NCBI GenBank assembly: GCA_026415155.1
Contig: JAOAHQ010000021.1
Location: 1-33,845 of the forward strand
Direction of reading: 5' to 3'
DNA: 33,845 nucleotides
Origin: Rhodocyclaceae bacterium
Lineage (GTDB): Bacteria; Pseudomonadota; Gammaproteobacteria; Burkholderiales; Rhodocyclaceae
A program made the translations under genes and the position numbers. The notes under the pieces were generated by a model, which did no database searches, was not told the DNA's origin, and was given only the letters and a program-made list of their open reading frames with translations. Positions 1-9,831 of the stretch are shown here, one piece after another (positions within the stretch are counted from its first letter, which is position 1; every line of letters starts with the position of its first letter).

Positions 1-90
1 CGCGATTTCCCGCAGGCTACGACCTTGCTCAAGGCTCAGCTGGATCATCGTCCGTTCTTCACAACTCAGGTGACTATAGCGTTTTCCCAT
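1..90 (-). CDS. IS30-family transposase, N-terminal fragment (cut by window edge)
   Basis: The minus strand from an ATG at 90 reads 30 codons to the window edge with no stop. It begins MGKRYSHLSCEERTMIQ and continues with LEQGRSLREIA. This is the N-terminal helix-turn-helix region typical of IS30-family transposases, where 'L(S/T)xEER..I......G.S.R.IA' is conserved. Only the start of the gene is present, so integrity of the DDE catalytic domain cannot be judged. The family assignment rests on these 30 residues alone. Confidence 0.75.
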   Translation of the reverse strand, partial: MGKRYSHLSCEERTMIQLSLEQGRSLREIA

Positions 91-148
91 CGCAGCATTT
101 TCCCTCCCTAAAGTGTTGCACTTTATATTTGAGACCGCCAAATTTTAA
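1..148 (-). mobile_element. IS30-like insertion sequence, one end
   Basis: The transposase start (position 90) is followed outward by about 55 bp of AT-richer sequence including AAGTGTTGCACTTTATATTT at about 111-130. That resembles the terminal repeat region of IS30-type elements, where the repeat lies a few tens of bases upstream of the transposase ATG. The exact outer end is not defined, because the other terminus and any target duplication are outside the window. The outer limit of 148 is an estimate from where composition changes. Confidence 0.45.
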
Positions 149-178
149 ATGCCAGGTTACCGTGAAATAGCTTGGCAG

Positions 179-207
179 CCTCCGGGCAGGGTTTCCCTGC
201 CCGGAGG
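179..207. repeat. Perfect 13-bp hairpin in the strip beside the IS
   Basis: CCTCCGGGCAGGG (179-191) and its exact reverse complement (195-207) are separated by TTT. It lies in the non-coding strip 149-370 between the IS end and the 3' end of the dehydrogenase gene. No T-run follows on either strand, so it is not a classical terminator. A second, shorter hairpin with arms CCCCGCCC/GGGCGGGG and loop GCGA lies at 293-312. Apart from these and the palindrome at 331-369, nothing gene-like is seen in this strip. Confidence 0.6.
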
Positions 208-330
208 CGGCACGCGCCGGAGGGCGCAAGCCGCGCCGGGCCTTGCTACGGAGCCGCCCGTGATTTACGAGCGTAAGCGAGCAAGAAAGTCTCCCCGCCC
301 GCGAGGGCGGGGTTGGGGGTGGGCGGGTGT

Positions 331-369
331 CTTTCATGATGCAGGGGCGCTGCCCCTGCATCATGAAAG
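331..369. repeat. Perfect 18-bp palindrome abutting the dehydrogenase stop codon
   Basis: CTTTCATGATGCAGGGGC (331-348) and its exact reverse complement (352-369) are separated by only GCT. The structure ends 1 nt before the TAA of the minus-strand dehydrogenase gene (371-373). It could stabilise or end that transcript, but no U-tract follows. It could equally be a REP-type element or a relic of the neighbouring insertion sequence. Confidence 0.7.
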
Positions 370-370
370 G

Positions 371-1246
371 TTATGCATGGCTGCTCAGCTTTTCGAGCAG
401 CTTCAAGGCGGCGATCGAATCTTCTTCGCCGAGCCCGCTGCCGACGAGGGCGTTGAAGAGCTGCGCCGTGGCGGCCGCGGCCGGCAGCATCAGGCCGAGG
501 CGGTGGGCTTCCTCCATGACGATGCGCAAATCCTTCTGGTGCATCCAGGCCTTGAAGCCGGGTTTGAAATTGCGCTCGATCATGCGCTGGCCGTGATGCT
601 CGAGGATGCGCGAGTAGGCGAATCCACCGAGCAGCGCCTCGCGCACCTTGGCAACATTGACGCCGCTCTTCGCCGCGAAGTTGAAGGCTTCGGCGACCGC
701 CATGACGCCCACACCCGTGAGGATCTGGTTGCAGGCCTTGGCGACCTGGCCAGCGCCGTGCTCGCCGATCAGGGTGACCGATTTGCCGAGCTTCTCGAAG
801 AGCGGCTTCACTTTCTCGAACACCTCGGGCTTGCCGCCCACCATGATGGTGAGCGTCGCATTGATCGCGCCGACCTCGCCGCCGGAGACGGGGGCATCGA
901 GAAACTCGACGCCTTGGGCCGCGAGCGCCGCGGCGATTTCGCGCGCCGCTTGGGGGGCGATCGTGCTCATGTCGACGATGATGAGTCCAGGCCGTCCGCC
1001 GCTCGCAAGCCCCTGTTCCCCGAGCACGACTTCGCGCACGTCGGGCGCGTCGGCGACCATCGTGAATACCACCTCGGCCTGGCGCGCCACCTCGGCAGGG
1101 GAGGGATGCACCGTGGCGGCCACCTCGCGGAAGGGTTCGAGCGAGGCGGCGCGACGCGCCCAGAGATGCAGGGCGTGGCCGGCGCGGGCCAAGTGGAGGG
1201 CCATCGGGCGGCCCATGAGACCCAGGCCAATGAAGCCGATCTGCAT
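371..1246 (-). CDS. NAD(P)-dependent beta-hydroxyacid dehydrogenase (GarR/MmsB family)
   Basis: 291 residues, the usual length for the 3-hydroxyisobutyrate / 2-hydroxy-3-oxopropionate (tartronate semialdehyde) reductase family. The N-terminus MQIGFIGLGLMGRPMA is the Rossmann GxGxxG dinucleotide-binding motif. DAPVSGG (substrate-binding loop) and GAGQVAKACNQ (with the catalytic Lys) follow in the expected order. The ATG at 1246 is chosen because it places the Rossmann motif at residues 5-10 and has AGGAAAA about 8 nt upstream; the open frame runs further up but has no family similarity. It is the last gene of a three-gene minus-strand unit, 31 nt after the PEBP gene. The exact substrate cannot be told from sequence. 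No glycerate or valine pathway genes are adjacent. Confidence 0.88.
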   Translation of the reverse strand: MQIGFIGLGLMGRPMALHLARAGHALHLWARRAASLEPFREVAATVHPSPAEVARQAEVVFTMVADAPDVREVVLGEQGLASGGRPGLIIVDMSTIAPQAAREIAAALAAQGVEFLDAPVSGGEVGAINATLTIMVGGKPEVFEKVKPLFEKLGKSVTLIGEHGAGQVAKACNQILTGVGVMAVAEAFNFAAKSGVNVAKVREALLGGFAYSRILEHHGQRMIERNFKPGFKAWMHQKDLRIVMEEAHRLGLMLPAAAATAQLFNALVGSGLGEEDSIAALKLLEKLSSHA

Positions 1247-1277
1247 GATGGATTTTCCTGAGCGGGATGTACGCCGC

Positions 1278-1748
1278 TTACGGGCGCTTCTGGTAGGTGC
1301 CGACGAGCTCGGCCATGGCGAGGGTGTGGCCCGCCATCGCCTTGTCCAGTTGCGCCTTGGTCGGCTGCTTGAGATCGGGCAGCACGACATCGAGCGCGTA
1401 GAGCTTGTGGAAATAGCGGTGCCGGCCGATCGGCGGGCAGGGGCCGCCATAGCCAGTGCGCTGCCAGTCGTTCACCCCCTCGAGGGTGCCCGGCGGCAGG
1501 GCCTTCACCGCCTCGGGCAGGCCTTCCGTGCTAGGCGGCAGGTGGTAGAGCACCCAATGCACCCAGGTCATCTTGGGCGCCGCGGGGTCGGGGGCGTCGG
1601 GGTCATCGACGATCAGCGCGAGGCTTTTGGTGCCTTCCGGCACGCCGCGCCATTGCAGGGGCGGCGAGACGTCGGCGCCCTGGCAGGTGTATTGCTGAGG
1701 AATCTCGCCATGATGGGCGAAGGCGGGGGAGGTGAGGACGAGGCTCAT
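1278..1748 (-). CDS. YbhB/YbcL-type PEBP (Raf-kinase-inhibitor-like) protein
   Basis: 156 residues with the bacterial PEBP signature. DVSPPLQW and VDDPDAPDP form the ligand-binding pocket, followed by MTWVHWVLYHLP, GYGGPCPP and GRHRYFHKLYALD. No signal peptide is seen, so it is probably cytoplasmic. The biochemical role of bacterial members is not well established; binding of phospholipid-like or phosphorylated ligands is inferred from the family. Its ATG overlaps the stop codon of the upstream GGDEF gene by 4 nt (ATGA), which suggests translational coupling. Confidence 0.88.
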   Translation of the reverse strand: MSLVLTSPAFAHHGEIPQQYTCQGADVSPPLQWRGVPEGTKSLALIVDDPDAPDPAAPKMTWVHWVLYHLPPSTEGLPEAVKALPPGTLEGVNDWQRTGYGGPCPPIGRHRYFHKLYALDVVLPDLKQPTKAQLDKAMAGHTLAMAELVGTYQKRP

Positions 1749-2734
1749 GCGGACTCCTTGACGTCTTCGAACAGGGTGACATCGGTATTGGCCCGATGCG
1801 GGCGGATCTTGTGCTCGGCGAGCAGCTTCTCATAGAAGCAGACCTGGTTGCGGCCATGCTGCTTGGCGTAGTAGAGCGCCTGGTCGGCATGGCCCAAAAG
1901 CTCGATCGGCATCGAGGTATCGGTGATGCGGGTCACGCCGATGCTCACGGTGACCTTTTCCACCTGCGGGAAGGCGTGGTTTTCGACCGTACGCCGTAGG
2001 CGCTCGAAGGTGAGTTCGGCGTCGTTTTCGTTATCGACATAGACGATGACGATGAATTCCTCGCCGCCGAAGCGGTAGATGAGGTCGGTCTTGCGGAAGG
2101 TGCTTTGCAGGATGCGCGCGATGATGATGAGCACTTCGTCGCCGTAGAGGTGGCCGAAGGTGTCGTTGATGTGTTTGAAGTGGTCGATGTCGATCTCGCC
2201 GATGAAGAAGGCGCCATTTTCTTTGCGGCGGCGGTGGCCGATTTTCTCGTCCTGATAGGCGGCGCGGATCAGGTTGAGCGCCTTTTCGAGCTGGAAATCG
2301 AAGGTGTGGCGGTTCAACAGCCCCGTGAGGCGGTCGATCTGCGAATCCTTGAGCACCGAGAGGTAGTTGTCGTAGATGCGGAACAGGCCGCACATCGTCT
2401 GGTGCTCGACGGGGGAAAGTTCGCTCTCGCGCGCGATCAAGAGATAGGCGATCACCGCGCGGCCGTTGCCGATGATCGAGAAGGTCGTCACACCCCGCGT
2501 GCTCGCCAGCGTCGAGAAGGTCTCCTCGGGCGCGTCATGGGAGAGCGCATCACCCTGGATGCGCACGGCGAATTCGGGCGGCTCGTTCTCGCGCACGTGA
2601 TAGATCGCTGCCCATGTGGGCGAGAGCATTTCATTGACCGTCTTCAGCAGGCTCACTTCGAGCATGTCGATGTCACGGTGGTCGGTCAGCGCGGCGATCT
2701 TGCCGACGAGCTCTTGCAGGGGGATCTTGACCAT
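1745..2734 (-). CDS. Diguanylate cyclase (GAF-like sensor plus GGDEF)
   Basis: 329 residues. Residues about 10-150 look like a GAF-type sensory domain with no membrane segment, so the protein should be cytosolic. The C-terminal half is a GGDEF domain that makes cyclic di-GMP from two GTP. It carries the intact active-site loop RFGGEEF and an RxxD product-inhibition site (RKTD) exactly five residues before GGEEF. The ATG at 2734 is the only convincing start: the frame continues upstream into the purL region but without similarity. No clear Shine-Dalgarno is visible. It is the first gene of the minus-strand unit and diverges from purL across 94 bp. Confidence 0.88.
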   Translation of the reverse strand: MVKIPLQELVGKIAALTDHRDIDMLEVSLLKTVNEMLSPTWAAIYHVRENEPPEFAVRIQGDALSHDAPEETFSTLASTRGVTTFSIIGNGRAVIAYLLIARESELSPVEHQTMCGLFRIYDNYLSVLKDSQIDRLTGLLNRHTFDFQLEKALNLIRAAYQDEKIGHRRRKENGAFFIGEIDIDHFKHINDTFGHLYGDEVLIIIARILQSTFRKTDLIYRFGGEEFIVIVYVDNENDAELTFERLRRTVENHAFPQVEKVTVSIGVTRITDTSMPIELLGHADQALYYAKQHGRNQVCFYEKLLAEHKIRPHRANTDVTLFEDVKESA

Positions 2735-2773
2735 ATCGGAGGCAAGGGAAAGGGGGAGCGGTTGCACGAAGAA

Positions 2774-2783
2774 TATAATTGTA
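2774..2783. promoter_or_regulatory. Possible overlapping -10 elements for divergent purL and GGDEF genes
   Basis: The only AT-rich patch in the 94-bp divergent spacer contains TATAAT on the plus strand (2774-2779) and TACAAT on the minus strand (2778-2783). Each fits a sigma-70 -10 box for the gene it faces, about 50 nt from either start codon. No good -35 partner is visible at 16-18 bp for either, so these are candidates only. Confidence 0.35.
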
Positions 2784-2828
2784 GCCCCGCCCGGCGCTCG
2801 CCATCCATCACCCATTGAGCTTCGTTTC

Positions 2829-5800
2829 ATGGCCGAAATACTCTCCCTGCGCGGCGCTGCCGCCTTTTCCCCCGCCCGTCTCGCCCGTCTGCAAAAAGCG
2901 CTCGATGTGCCTGTGACGGCCGAGCACTGGTTCTTCGTCGAAACTGCTGCAGCGCTCGATGAGGGAGAGCTGGGCCGCCTCAAGGCGCTGCTGGGCATTC
3001 CCGCCTCCCTGCCGCCCGAGCCGTCCGGCGGCCTGCTGCTCGTTGTGCCGCGGCTGGGCACGATCTCGCCGTGGTCCTCGAAGGCTACCGAGATCGCGAA
3101 AAACTGCGGCTTCGGCAAGATCCAGCGCATCGAACGCGGCATCGCCTACCACCTGCCAGGCAGGGAAAAATCGGCGCTGGCGGGACGGCAGCTTGCGCTG
3201 CTTTATGACCGCATGACCGAATCGCTGCTCGATTCGTTCGCCGAGGCCGAAAAGCTCTTTCACCACGTTGCCCCGCAGCCGCTGACGAGGGTCGATGTCC
3301 TCGGCGGCGGGCGAGACGCGCTCGTGGCGGCCAATGCCGAACTGGGGCTTGCGCTCTCCGAGGACGAAATCGACTATCTCTTCGACAATTTCACGAGACT
3401 CGGCCGCAATCCGACCGATGTCGAGCTCATGATGTTCGCGCAGGCCAATTCCGAGCACTGCCGGCACAAGATCTTCAACGCCTCGTGGGACATCGACGGC
3501 GAGGCGCAGGCGCAGTCCTTGTTCCAGATGATCCGGCAGACCCATGCGGCCCACCCCCAAGGCACGATCGTGGCCTATGCCGACAATGCCGCCGTGATCG
3601 AGGGGGCGAAGATCAAGCGCTTTTTTCCTCAGGCAGACGGCCGCTATGCCTATGTCGAAGACGAGACGCACATCCTCGCCAAGGTCGAGACGCACAACCA
3701 TCCGACCGCCATCTCGCCCTTTCCCGGCGCGGCCACCGGCGCGGGCGGCGAGATCCGCGACGAGGGCGCGACGGGGCGCGGCGCCAAGCCCAAGGCGGGC
3801 CTGTGTGGCTTTTCGGTCTCCGACTTGAAGATTCCGGGCTTCGAGCAGCCCTGGGAATCCTCCTATGGCAAGCCCGAGCGCATCGCCTCGGCCTTGGAGA
3901 TCATGATCGAAGGCCCCTTGGGGGCGGCGGCGTTCAACAACGAATTCGGCCGGCCGAATCTCGCCGGCTATTTCCGCACTTTCGAACAGCCGTTCAACGG
4001 CGAGGTGCGCGGCTACCACAAGCCGATCATGATCGCCGGCGGCGTCGGCAACATTGCCGCGCGCCATTGCCGCAAGGAGAAATTCCCGGCCGGCACGAAG
4101 CTGATCCAGCTCGGCGGCCCGGGCATGCTGATCGGACTGGGCGGCGGGGCGGCCTCTTCGATGGCCACCGGCGCGAATACGGCCGAGCTCGATTTCGCCT
4201 CGGTGCAGCGCGGCAACCCGGAAATGCAGCGCCGCGCCCAGGAGGTCATCGACCGCTGCTGGCAGCTGGGCGAAGCGAACCCCATCCTCGCGATCCACGA
4301 CGTCGGCGCAGGGGGACTCTCCAACGCAATGCCGGAACTCGCTCACGACGCGGGGCGCGGTGCCTGGTTCGATCTGCGCCAGGTGCCGATCGAGGAACCG
4401 GGCATGAGCCCGCGCGAGATCTGGTGCAACGAGGCGCAGGAGCGCTATGTGCTCGCGATCGCCCCCGAGTGGCTCGATGAATTTGCGGCGATCTGCGCGC
4501 GCGAGCGCTGCCCCTTCGCCGTGATTGGCGAGGCGACCGAGGCGCGCCAGCTCGTCGTCGAAGATCCGCATTTCGGCAACCGGCCCGTCGACATGCCGAT
4601 GGAGGTGCTCCTCGGCAAGCCGCCGCGCATGCACCGTCAGGCGAGGCGCCAGAGGATCACGGCGCCGGCGCTCGATCTTGCCGCGATCGATCTTTCTGAG
4701 GCGGCAGAGCGCGTGCTGCGCCTGCCGGCGGTGGCCTCGAAATCCTTCCTCATCACGATCGGCGATCGCACCGTCGGGGGGCTCACCTGCCGCGACCAGT
4801 TCGTCGGCCCCTGGCAGGTGCCGGTGGCCGACGTCGCCGTCACCGCGATGGGCTTCGAGACCTATCGCGGCGAATGCTTCGCGATGGGCGAGCGAACGCC
4901 AATCGCGCTGCTCGATGCGCCAGCCTCGGGCCGCATGGCGATCGGCGAGGCGATCACCAATCTCGCCGCCGCCGATGTCGGCGCGCTCGGCCAGGTCAAG
5001 CTCTCGGCCAACTGGATGGCTGCTGCCGGCCACGGCCACGAGGATGCGGCGCTCTTCGACACCGTAAAGGCCGTCGCGCTCGAATTCTGCCCGGCGCTCG
5101 GCATCTCGATCCCCGTCGGCAAGGATTCCCTCTCGATGCGCACGCGCTGGGAGGAGGCGGGTGAGCGCAAAGAGGTCGTCGCACCGCTTTCGCTGATCGT
5201 CACCGCCTTTGCGCCCTGCGAGGACGTGCGCCGGACGCTGACGCCGCAGCTCGTGCGCGATGACGTGAAGGGCGAGACGGAGCTCATCCTCATCGATCTC
5301 GGGGCGGGGCAGAACCGCATGGGCGGCTCGGCGCTCGCGCAGGTCTATGGCCGGATGGGCGATGTGCCGCCCGATGCCGATGCCGAGCGGCTCAAGGCCT
5401 TCTTCGCCGTGATCCAGCAGCTCAACCGCGCCGGCATGATCCTCGCCTATCACGACCGCTCCGATGGCGGGCTGTTCGCCACCGTCTGCGAGATGGCCTT
5501 CGCCGGCCATGTCGGCGTCTCGCTCAATCTCGACACGCTCTGCTTCGATCCGCTCATGAACGACGTCGATGGCCTCGAACGCCAGCCGGAAATGCTCGAG
5601 GGCCGCCTCAAGGATCGCCTGATCGCGGCGCTGTTCAATGAGGAGCTCGGCGCCGTGATCCAGGTGCTGCGCGACGATCGTCCGGCGGTGATGCACGCGC
5701 TGCGCGAGGCGGGGCTCGGCGCCATGAGCCACATGATCGGCACCTTGAACGGCAAGGACGAGATCCGCCTCTGGCGCAATTCGAAGCTCGTCTTTAGCGC

Positions 5801-6728
5801 CCCGCGCGCCGCCTTGCAGCGCGTCTGGAGCGAAACGAGCTACCAGATCGCCCGCCTGCGCGACGATCCGGACTGCGCCCAGGAAGAATTCGATGCGCTG
5901 CTCGACGCCGATGATCCGGGCTTGAGCCTGCAGCTCACCTTCGATCCCACCGCGCCGTTCGCGATCGGCGGTGCTCGGCCCCGGATGGCGATCCTGCGCG
6001 AGCAGGGCGTCAATGGCGAGGTCGAGATGGCCGCCGCCTTCGATCGCGCCGGCTTCGAATGCATCGACGTGCATATGTCCGACCTCATGGCCGGTCGCGT
6101 GCATCTCGCTGATTTCAAGGGGCTGGCGGCCTGCGGCGGCTTTTCCTATGGCGACGTGCTCGGCGCCGGCCAGGGCTGGGCGAAGTCCATCCTCTTCCAT
6201 CCGCGCCTCGCCGACGAATTCGCCGCCTTCTTCGCGCGGCCGGACACCTTCGCGCTCGGCGTGTGCAATGGCTGCCAGATGATGGCGCATCTCGCGCCGC
6301 TCATCCCGGGCGCCGACGCCTGGCCGACCTTCCATCACAACCGCTCCGAGCGCTTCGAGGCGCGCTTCGTGATGGTCGAGATTCCCGAATCGCCCTCGAT
6401 CTTCTTTGCCGGCATGGCCGGTTCGCGGCTGCCGGTGGTGGTTTCCCACGGCGAGGGCAGGGCGGTCTTTGCGAGCGCGGCGCGGCCGCCCATCGCCTTG
6501 CGCTATGTCGACCATCGCGGAGCGGTGGCGACGCGCTATCCCGCCAACCCCAACGGCTCGCCCGAAGGCATTACAGGTGTGACGACGCCGGATGGCCGCG
6601 TGACGATCATGATGCCGCACCCCGAGCGCGTCTTCCGCAGCGTGCAGATGAGCTGGCACCCTGAGGGGCTCGGCGAAGATTCGCCGTGGATGACGATGTT
6701 CCGCAACGCGCGGCGGTGGGTAGGCTAG
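2829..6728 (+). CDS. purL: Phosphoribosylformylglycinamidine synthase (FGAM synthetase), single-chain type
   Basis: 1299 residues, close to the 1295 of the E. coli enzyme. It converts FGAR, glutamine and ATP to FGAM in purine synthesis. The order is N-terminal domain, two FGAM synthetase (AIR-synthase-like) halves with ETHNHPTAI and [11 protein letters not shown], then a class I glutaminase domain. The nucleophile is Cys1146 in GVCNGCQMM and the partners are His1264 and Glu1266 in PHPERVFRS. The ATG at 2829 gives an N-terminus ([13 protein letters not shown]) matching the family; the frame stays open upstream but lies in the divergent promoter region. relA follows 12 nt downstream. Confidence 0.98.
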   Translation: MAEILSLRGAAAFSPARLARLQKALDVPVTAEHWFFVETAAALDEGELGRLKALLGIPASLPPEPSGGLLLVVPRLGTISPWSSKATEIAKNCGFGKIQRIERGIAYHLPGREKSALAGRQLALLYDRMTESLLDSFAEAEKLFHHVAPQPLTRVDVLGGGRDALVAANAELGLALSEDEIDYLFDNFTRLGRNPTDVELMMFAQANSEHCRHKIFNASWDIDGEAQAQSLFQMIRQTHAAHPQGTIVAYADNAAVIEGAKIKRFFPQADGRYAYVEDETHILAKVETHNHPTAISPFPGAATGAGGEIRDEGATGRGAKPKAGLCGFSVSDLKIPGFEQPWESSYGKPERIASALEIMIEGPLGAAAFNNEFGRPNLAGYFRTFEQPFNGEVRGYHKPIMIAGGVGNIAARHCRKEKFPAGTKLIQLGGPGMLIGLGGGAASSMATGANTAELDFASVQRGNPEMQRRAQEVIDRCWQLGEANPILAIHDVGAGGLSNAMPELAHDAGRGAWFDLRQVPIEEPGMSPREIWCNEAQERYVLAIAPEWLDEFAAICARERCPFAVIGEATEARQLVVEDPHFGNRPVDMPMEVLLGKPPRMHRQARRQRITAPALDLAAIDLSEAAERVLRLPAVASKSFLITIGDRTVGGLTCRDQFVGPWQVPVADVAVTAMGFETYRGECFAMGERTPIALLDAPASGRMAIGEAITNLAAADVGALGQVKLSANWMAAAGHGHEDAALFDTVKAVALEFCPALGISIPVGKDSLSMRTRWEEAGERKEVVAPLSLIVTAFAPCEDVRRTLTPQLVRDDVKGETELILIDLGAGQNRMGGSALAQVYGRMGDVPPDADAERLKAFFAVIQQLNRAGMILAYHDRSDGGLFATVCEMAFAGHVGVSLNLDTLCFDPLMNDVDGLERQPEMLEGRLKDRLIAALFNEELGAVIQVLRDDRPAVMHALREAGLGAMSHMIGTLNGKDEIRLWRNSKLVFSAPRAALQRVWSETSYQIARLRDDPDCAQEEFDALLDADDPGLSLQLTFDPTAPFAIGGARPRMAILREQGVNGEVEMAAAFDRAGFECIDVHMSDLMAGRVHLADFKGLAACGGFSYGDVLGAGQGWAKSILFHPRLADEFAAFFARPDTFALGVCNGCQMMAHLAPLIPGADAWPTFHHNRSERFEARFVMVEIPESPSIFFAGMAGSRLPVVVSHGEGRAVFASAARPPIALRYVDHRGAVATRYPANPNGSPEGITGVTTPDGRVTIMMPHPERVFRSVQMSWHPEGLGEDSPWMTMFRNARRWVG

Positions 6729-6740
6729 CCGAAGCAGTCG

Positions 6741-8930
6741 ATGGTCTCTGTCAGCCACGCCCTGCCTGAATCGGGCCTCGATGAGGCCGCCCTCGCGCGG
6801 CTCGCCGCCGGATTGCCGCAGGAGGGCGCCGGCCGGCTCCTTGACGCCGTCGGCCGGGCGCGCGAGCTCTATGGCGAGGCGAAACTCGGCTCCGGCGAGA
6901 CGGCCTTCGATCATGGCCTCGGGGCGGCGCTGATCCTCGCCGGCCTCAACCTCGATCTCGATTCGCGGCTTGCGGCGCTCTTCTTCGCCGTGCCGGATTT
7001 CCTCGCCGAGGCGCGTAAGCAGCTCGCCGAGGAATGGGGGCCGGCCGTAGCCGAGCTCGTCGATGGCCTTTACCGGCTCAAGAACCTGCGGCCCTTGAAC
7101 CTCGCGAGCGGCCAGAACGTCGCAGCGCAGACCGAGATCCTGCGCAAGATGCTCTTGGCCCTTGCCGCCGACATCCGCGTCGTGATGGTGCGGCTTGCTT
7201 CGCGCACCCAGACTTTGCGCTGGCTCACGGATCACGACACGCCTGAGCGCACTGAGTTTGCGCGCGAAAGCCTGCAAATCTATGCGCCGCTTGCCAATCG
7301 GCTCGGTGTGTGGCAGATCAAGTGGGAGATCGAAGACCTCTCCTTCCGCTTCCTCGAACCGGAGACCTACAAGAAGATCGCCAGGCAGCTCGACGAAAAA
7401 CGGCTCGAGCGCGAGGCCTTCATCGCCCAGGCGGTGGCCCGCTTGAAGGCGGAACTCGCCCTAGCGGGCTTACCCCAGGCCGAGGTCTATGGCCGGCCCA
7501 AGCACATCTATAGCATCTGGAACAAGATGCGGCAGAAAAACCTCGATTTTTCCGAGGTCTATGACGTGCGCGCGCTGCGCATCATCGTCGATGAGGTGCG
7601 CGAGTGCTACACGGCGCTCGGCGTCGTGCATGCGCTCTGGCAGCCGATCCACGGCGAATTCGACGATTACATCTCGCATCCGAAGGGCAATTTCTATCGC
7701 TCGCTGCATACCGCGGTGCTCGCCGAGGATAGCCGCGCGCTCGAGGTGCAGATCCGCACCCAGGAGATGCACCGCCATGCCGAATTGGGCATCGCCGCCC
7801 ACTGGCGCTACAAGGAAGCCGGCAATACGCCGACCAAGGCCGATTCGGCCTACGACGACAAGATCGCCTGGCTCAGGCAGCTCCTCTCCTGGCGCGACGA
7901 GATCACCGATTCGGCCGAGTGGGTCGAGCAGATGAAGCGCGCCGCGCTTGATGACACGATCTATGTCGTCACGCCGCAAGGCAAGGTCATCGATCTGCCC
8001 AAGGGCGCCACGCCGATCGACTTCGCTTATCGCGTCCATACCGATCTCGGCCACCGCTGCCGCGGCGCCAAGGTCGATGGCCAGCTCGTGCCGCTCAACA
8101 CGCCTTTGCAAAGCGGCCAGCAGGTCGAAATCCTCGCCGCCAAGAGCGGCGGTCCCTCGCGCGATTGGCTCAATCCGGGCTTTCTCGTCTCGCCGCGGGC
8201 GCGCCAGAAGGTCAAGGCCTGGTTCGCCGCCCAGGAAGAAGCGAAGCTCCTTGCCGACGGGCGCGCCTGGGTGACGCGCGAATTGCAGCGCGGTGGCGCG
8301 ACGGGAGCCAATCTCGACGAACTTGCGCACAAGCTCGGCTTCAAGAGCACCGAGGCGCTTTTCCTCGCTGCGGCGAGAAACGAAGTCGGCCCGCGCGCGA
8401 TCGAGGCCGCCGTCAAGAGCGTGCCGGCCGCCGCTGTGCCCGAGCCCGAGATTCAAACCCATCGTGCCAAGGCGCAGGCGGGCGGGCAGATCCTCGTCGT
8501 CGGGGTGGATCGGCTCTTGACGCAGCTTGGCCGCTGCTGCAAGCCGGTGCCGCCCGATGCGATCGCCGGCTTCGTCACGCGCGGGCGCGGCGTCTCGGTG
8601 CATCGGCTCGAATGCGCGAATTTCCGCCACATGGCGGCGCGCAATCCCGAGCGCGTCATCGAGGCGGCCTGGGGAGAAGGCAGCCACCAGGCGCAACGCG
8701 TTTATGCCTGCGATCTCTTCGTCGAGGCGACCGACCGGCAGGGGCTCTTGCGCGACATCTCCGATATCTTTTCGAAAGAGCGCGTCAATGTCACGGCCGT
8801 CAAGACCCAGTCGAAGGCCGGCATCGCGCGCATGCACTTCACGGTGGAGCTTCCCCACGCGGGGCAATTGCAGCGCCTCCTCAAACTGCTCGGTGAGGTG
8901 AGCGGGGTGATCCAGGTCACTCGGGGCTGA
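6741..8930 (+). CDS. relA: GTP pyrophosphokinase RelA, synthetase-type ((p)ppGpp synthase I)
   Basis: 729 residues with RelA/SpoT architecture: pseudo-hydrolase, synthetase, TGS (YVVTPQGKVIDLPKGATP), zinc-finger-like region (LGRCCKPVPPD) and C-terminal ACT (DRQGLLRDISDIFS). The hydrolase region has lost the HD motif: where bifunctional enzymes have 'LLHDVVEDT' this reads ALFFAVPDF, so ppGpp hydrolysis is not expected. The synthetase keeps the EFDD signature at residues 306-309, which marks RelA rather than SpoT/Rel (RxKD). The protein should bind ribosomes and make (p)ppGpp during amino-acid starvation. It probably shares the purL transcript. Confidence 0.95.
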   Translation: MVSVSHALPESGLDEAALARLAAGLPQEGAGRLLDAVGRARELYGEAKLGSGETAFDHGLGAALILAGLNLDLDSRLAALFFAVPDFLAEARKQLAEEWGPAVAELVDGLYRLKNLRPLNLASGQNVAAQTEILRKMLLALAADIRVVMVRLASRTQTLRWLTDHDTPERTEFARESLQIYAPLANRLGVWQIKWEIEDLSFRFLEPETYKKIARQLDEKRLEREAFIAQAVARLKAELALAGLPQAEVYGRPKHIYSIWNKMRQKNLDFSEVYDVRALRIIVDEVRECYTALGVVHALWQPIHGEFDDYISHPKGNFYRSLHTAVLAEDSRALEVQIRTQEMHRHAELGIAAHWRYKEAGNTPTKADSAYDDKIAWLRQLLSWRDEITDSAEWVEQMKRAALDDTIYVVTPQGKVIDLPKGATPIDFAYRVHTDLGHRCRGAKVDGQLVPLNTPLQSGQQVEILAAKSGGPSRDWLNPGFLVSPRARQKVKAWFAAQEEAKLLADGRAWVTRELQRGGATGANLDELAHKLGFKSTEALFLAAARNEVGPRAIEAAVKSVPAAAVPEPEIQTHRAKAQAGGQILVVGVDRLLTQLGRCCKPVPPDAIAGFVTRGRGVSVHRLECANFRHMAARNPERVIEAAWGEGSHQAQRVYACDLFVEATDRQGLLRDISDIFSKERVNVTAVKTQSKAGIARMHFTVELPHAGQLQRLLKLLGEVSGVIQVTRG

Positions 8931-8950
8931 TTCTTTGCCGCGTTTCTTGC

Positions 8951-9196
8951 TCAGTGCAGCACGAGCCTGAAGCCCGGCGAGGCGTAGAGGGTCTCTTCGG
9001 TCTCGACGATGAAGAGGCCGTGCAAGAGCGCCATGATCTTGGCGATCGTAAGCCGCGAGAGCTGGTGGCTTGCTTCGAGCACGAGCTCTTCGCCATTTTT
9101 GAGCGCCGTGGCGAGCGGCCCATATTCGAAGCCCTGCTCGCCTTCCGTGCCGAGAAGCTCGTGGAGGTCGGTGGCGGGCGTGCAGTGGTATTTCAT
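8951..9196 (-). CDS. Conserved-looking small protein of unknown function, coupled to mobA
   Basis: 81 residues. The ATG at 9196 sits 8 nt after a strong Shine-Dalgarno (AGGAGGTG) and overlaps the mobA stop codon as ATGA, so it is almost certainly translated. No transmembrane segment, signal peptide or metal-binding cysteine pair is visible; the only Cys is Cys5. The sequence is mildly acidic and ends in a pattern that looks like a small alpha/beta fold (VLEASHQLSRLTIAKI, then ETEETLYASPGFRLVLH). I do not recognise a family. Its position after moaA and mobA hints at a link with molybdenum cofactor, but that is inference from neighbours only. Confidence 0.8.
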   Translation of the reverse strand: MKYHCTPATDLHELLGTEGEQGFEYGPLATALKNGEELVLEASHQLSRLTIAKIMALLHGLFIVETEETLYASPGFRLVLH

Positions 9197-9831
9197 CGTG
9201 CACCTCCTGCGCTGTTGTCTTCCTTTACGGCAGACGGGCAGGCAAGTTGAGTGCCATCGCTTGACGCGCCCAGATCGTCTGGCGTGTTGAAGTTGGCAAA
9301 GGCCGCAGCGTCGGGAAAATCGACCGGCAGCGCGCCTTCGGCAAGGCACCAGGCGCTCGCGCGCCGCTCGCCGCGGGCCAAAAATGCCGAAAGGGCCGGC
9401 AGTTTTTCCCGCCGGCAGAGCATGAAGGCGGGCTGCAGTCGGCCTGCCGCTTGCGCTACCGCGAGCGCCGCCCCTGCGGACTGCGCCGCGGCGTAGAGCC
9501 GGGCGACGAGATCGAGGGGCAGGGCAGGGCAGTCGCAAGGGACGCTCACGAGCCAAGGCGTCGGGCAGATGGCCAGGGCGCTTGCAAGGCCCGCCAGCGG
9601 CCCCTGGAAACCGGCCAGTTCATCGGTCACCACGGGATGGCCGAAGGCGCGATAGGTTGCGAGATTGCGGTTGGCGCTGATGATGAGCCCGCCCACCTGG
9701 GGAGCAAGCCGCGCGAGGACGCTCGCGACGAGCGGCTGGCCTTGGTAGGGGATGAGCCCCTTGTCGGCGCCGCCCATGCGCAAGCCGCGCCCGCCGGCAA
9801 GGATGAGGCCCGTGACGTTGCTAACCGCCAA
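9193..9831 (-). CDS. mobA: Molybdenum cofactor guanylyltransferase
   Basis: 212 residues. It joins GMP from GTP to molybdopterin to make the bis-MGD cofactor used by enzymes such as the NasA encoded at 14549-17329. The nucleotide-binding start [17 protein letters not shown] is diagnostic; PCDCPALP (metal/NTP site) and NFNTPDDL near the C-terminus also fit. No ATG precedes LILAGG in this frame. The best start is a TTG at 9831 overlapping the last codons of moaA by 11 nt, giving [14 protein letters not shown]. The stop overlaps the next gene's ATG. Confidence 0.92.
   Translation of the reverse strand: MAVSNVTGLILAGGRGLRMGGADKGLIPYQGQPLVASVLARLAPQVGGLIISANRNLATYRAFGHPVVTDELAGFQGPLAGLASALAICPTPWLVSVPCDCPALPLDLVARLYAAAQSAGAALAVAQAAGRLQPAFMLCRREKLPALSAFLARGERRASAWCLAEGALPVDFPDAAAFANFNTPDDLGASSDGTQLACPSAVKEDNSAGGAR

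Noticed and set aside
1671-1690. GTCGGCGCCCTGGCAGG in the PEBP gene as a possible repeat copy
   Set aside because: It encodes, on the minus strand, the family-conserved CQGADVSPP segment and has an extra base pattern breaking the unit.
4302-4319. GTCGGCGCAGGGGGACTC in purL encoding VGAGGL, similar to the interspersed repeat
   Set aside because: [11 protein letters not shown] is conserved in PurL proteins generally, and the DNA diverges after the first 8-10 bases; convergent, not a repeat copy.
2808-7277. Very long minus-strand open frame opposite purL and relA
   Set aside because: A high-GC shadow frame: its product is Arg/His/Glu-rich without known motifs, while the plus strand encodes complete PurL and the start of RelA.
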